The position numbers were made by a program, and so were the translations under genes. From a virus, in the IMG/VR virus record IMGVR_UViG_3300012271_000010, positions 1 to 64,000 of that record: a stretch of DNA of 64,000 nucleotides, one strand, 5' to 3'. The notes under the pieces are model-generated. The model saw only the letters and a list, made by a program, of their open reading frames with translations. It ran no database searches and was not told where the DNA came from. Shown piece after piece: positions 62,370 to 64,000 of this stretch (the first letter of the stretch is position 1; each line of letters opens with the position of its first letter).

Positions 62370-63278
62370 ATGGGCTTTCTCGATAACTCCGGCGATATTA
62401 TCCTCGACGCAGTACTAACCGACACAGGACGATTCCGACTTGCAAAGGGCGACGGTTCGTTCCGAGTCGCCAAGTTTGCGGTTGGCGATGATGAAATCGA
62501 TTATTCTAAATATAATAAGAATCATCCTAGTGGATCAGCTTTCTTTGATTTGGACGTCTTGCAGACTCCTATCTTCGAGGCTTTCACAGATAACACCGCT
62601 AATTTAAAGTCTAAATTGATTTCTATTCCGAGAACAAATCTTTTGTTTCTTCCTGTTATCAAAGTAAATGATCTTTTTGAAAAGACATCTTTGCATGCTT
62701 CTGGCGCGTTCTTTGTCGCAGTTGATAAAGATACGGAGGATGCGATCAGCGTCGTTTCAAACCAGCTTGTGGATGGGATTATGTTAGGGGAGTCATTAAA
62801 CGGTGGCACTTACATTCGCGTCGATCAAGGATTGAATACGACAGAGATAACACCCTCAGTTACTATCGACTCAGACTTGGTTGAGACCCAATTTATCGTA
62901 GAAATGGACAATAGGCTTGGGAAATTAGCAAGTCGTGTTAACGGTCGGTCTGCTAAAGTATCTTTTATTGACGACGACAATGTGGCTAGCTACTTTCTTT
63001 CTCTAGGAACAGATTTAGACTATGTCTTAGAAAATACTGAAAGAGATACAAAACCTACGCAGGTTATATCTGGTCCACGCGGCACAATTTTACAATTTAT
63101 GATTCGTTCCTCTTTGGAGCTTAACACAAGTGATTACTTGTTTGATCAGTTAGGGGGAACAACTACTATTGCTCCGAATGCTACAGCAATTCAAACTATC
63201 GACACAGTTATCAGAATTACAGGCGCAACAACTGGATATCGCTTGGATTTACCAGTTCGTTATGTTAAACTGGTCTAA
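62370..63278 (+). CDS. Virion protein with LTxxG module, paralogue of 54687
   Basis: 302 residues, ATG after GAAGGAGAAC. MGFLDNSGDIILDAVLTDTG, then RFRLAKGDGSFRVAKFAVGDDEIDYS defines the shared N-terminal module. A mid-part RTNLLFLPVIKVNDLFEKTS and a C-terminal RITGATTGYRLDLPVRYVKL are beta-rich. Many tailed phages encode single proteins with this LTxxGR-LAKG-F opening next to tail genes; their exact role is unknown to me. Confidence 0.75.
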   Translation: MGFLDNSGDIILDAVLTDTGRFRLAKGDGSFRVAKFAVGDDEIDYSKYNKNHPSGSAFFDLDVLQTPIFEAFTDNTANLKSKLISIPRTNLLFLPVIKVNDLFEKTSLHASGAFFVAVDKDTEDAISVVSNQLVDGIMLGESLNGGTYIRVDQGLNTTEITPSVTIDSDLVETQFIVEMDNRLGKLASRVNGRSAKVSFIDDDNVASYFLSLGTDLDYVLENTERDTKPTQVISGPRGTILQFMIRSSLELNTSDYLFDQLGGTTTIAPNATAIQTIDTVIRITGATTGYRLDLPVRYVKLV

Positions 63279-63290
63279 TAGGAGTTAATA

Positions 63291-64000
63291 ATGTCAACTG
63301 TATTTAAAACTTTCCTGAACAATGATGTAACGACAACCAGGTCGTTGCTTCATGAAGCTATCCCAATTACTGGCTCTATTGTATCGGGAACATATTCTGA
63401 TCTTAATATCAAGGATTACTCGCACGGTATATTTCAGTCTGTTTTTGATTATCCGTATCTTAGTTCTTCTGCAAATCATATTTTTGATTTAACGACTGGA
63501 TACTCTCCTTTGTCGTCGCTTTCTTCATCTGCAAATATTCAAAATGCTAAGAAGATTAATTTATATAATCAGATGGCACAGATTCTTGTAGGTCATGATA
63601 TCACCGGTGGCATTCTTCAATTTGATAACGATGGTGACTTACTCGCTGGTGGGAACAAGATTAAAGAAGCTGTCTTTATAAACTTCGCAAGACTTTTAAA
63701 TAAGGACGAGATTAAGAAAGGTTCGTTCTTTTTACAACTGGGAACAGGAAGTACTTATGCAAGTCCTTTCGTGAATGTTCTGACACTGCAAGATACTAAT
63801 GCTCAAAACGAGTTTAGAATAAACTCTCCAGCCGGTGAATACGCGCCTCTCTATACCGCTTCTTCCGGCATTATAACAGATACAGGTGTCGGATTGGTTT
63901 TTTATCAAGCTGGAATTGCAGTTGTTACAGCCTCAGTTTTTGCTGGTATAGAATTTAGTGCAAGTCTTGGATCAGATCAATTAGTAGACACTGCTTTAAC
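63291..64000 (+). CDS. Virion structural protein, cut by the window end
   Basis: ATG after AGGAGTTAATA. The frame is open for 236 codons to the last base of the window, so it is a 5' partial. MSTVFKTFLNNDVTTTRSLL, HEAIPITGSIVSGTYS and SVFDYPYLSSSANHIFDLTTG are typical of a beta-rich structural protein with Ser/Thr/Gly turns. The gene position suggests a tail or neck protein; no specific match was recognised. Confidence 0.75.
   Translation, partial: MSTVFKTFLNNDVTTTRSLLHEAIPITGSIVSGTYSDLNIKDYSHGIFQSVFDYPYLSSSANHIFDLTTGYSPLSSLSSSANIQNAKKINLYNQMAQILVGHDITGGILQFDNDGDLLAGGNKIKEAVFINFARLLNKDEIKKGSFFLQLGTGSTYASPFVNVLTLQDTNAQNEFRINSPAGEYAPLYTASSGIITDTGVGLVFYQAGIAVVTASVFAGIEFSASLGSDQLVDTAL

Noticed and set aside
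30543-63278. T4-type late promoters (TATAAATA)
   Set aside because: I found no consensus copy before late genes; only partial matches such as TTATAAG near 40896, which are too common in AT-rich DNA.
1-64000. CRISPR arrays, insertion sequences or transposases
   Set aside because: No regularly spaced repeats and no transposase-like protein were seen.

Overview
The window is an AT-rich stretch of a large tailed-phage genome. The evidence is a myovirus-type tail and baseplate gene run (a gp25-like wedge protein, a gp6/baseplate-J-like protein, a gp5-like hub with a peptidase domain), a T4 gp55-like late sigma factor, a PIN-PhoH protein, and an early region packed with tRNA genes and very small proteins. 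Almost every gene is on the + strand; the one clear exception is a trypsin-like protease at about 16.8-17.5 kb. The host cannot be named. It is bacterial: the promoters are sigma70-like and there is a complete tmRNA gene. Asp-Ala-Gly/Asp-Ser-Gly repeats in one phage lipoprotein resemble proteins I associate with Myxococcota-like bacteria, which is only a hint.

Region 1 (1-17.6 kb) is an early accessory region. About 25 recognisable tRNA genes and several tRNA-like RNAs alternate with small genes, at least nine of which encode 20-56 residues. Nine candidate promoters share a TTGACA box, a 16-17 bp spacer and a TA-starting -10 box, often with an extended TG. The RNA content is the most unusual part: a full tmRNA; a tRNA whose 3' half precedes its 5' half and which ends in a T-run; two tRNAs (Tyr, Arg-ACG) whose anticodon arm sits inside another stem; a tRNA with about 90 extra nt in its D loop; a 61-nt tRNA-like RNA with no anticodon arm; a 272-nt RNA with tRNA-like ends; and a multi-helix RNA at about 2.1-2.26 kb. 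Nine tRNAs share a G1-U72 wobble pair. Recognisable proteins include two SLOG/YspA-like proteins, a patatin-like phospholipase, HExxH metallopeptidases, a zinc-finger/nuclease/dCMP-deaminase fusion, a calcineurin-like phosphoesterase and a Bfd-like ferredoxin.

Region 2 (17.6-21.2 kb) holds PIN-PhoH, another HExxH protein and a RecB/Cas4-like nuclease. Region 3 (21.2-30.5 kb) is a tightly coupled sugar cassette: four glycosyltransferases, two methyltransferases, an NAD-dependent epimerase/dehydratase, a DegT-type aminotransferase and a short nucleotide-sugar dehydrogenase. Together these could make an unusual sugar nucleotide and transfer it to an unknown acceptor (virion protein, DNA or host surface).

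Region 4 (30.5-34.6 kb) leads into late functions: a zinc ribbon protein, a membrane-anchored protein, the gp55-like sigma factor, the hub-peptidase and a hub-associated protein. Region 5 (34.6-64 kb) is one dense late operon of very large virion proteins, including FG-GAP-like repeats, two LamG-type lectin domains and two paralogous proteins that share an N-terminal module. The last gene runs off the end of the window.
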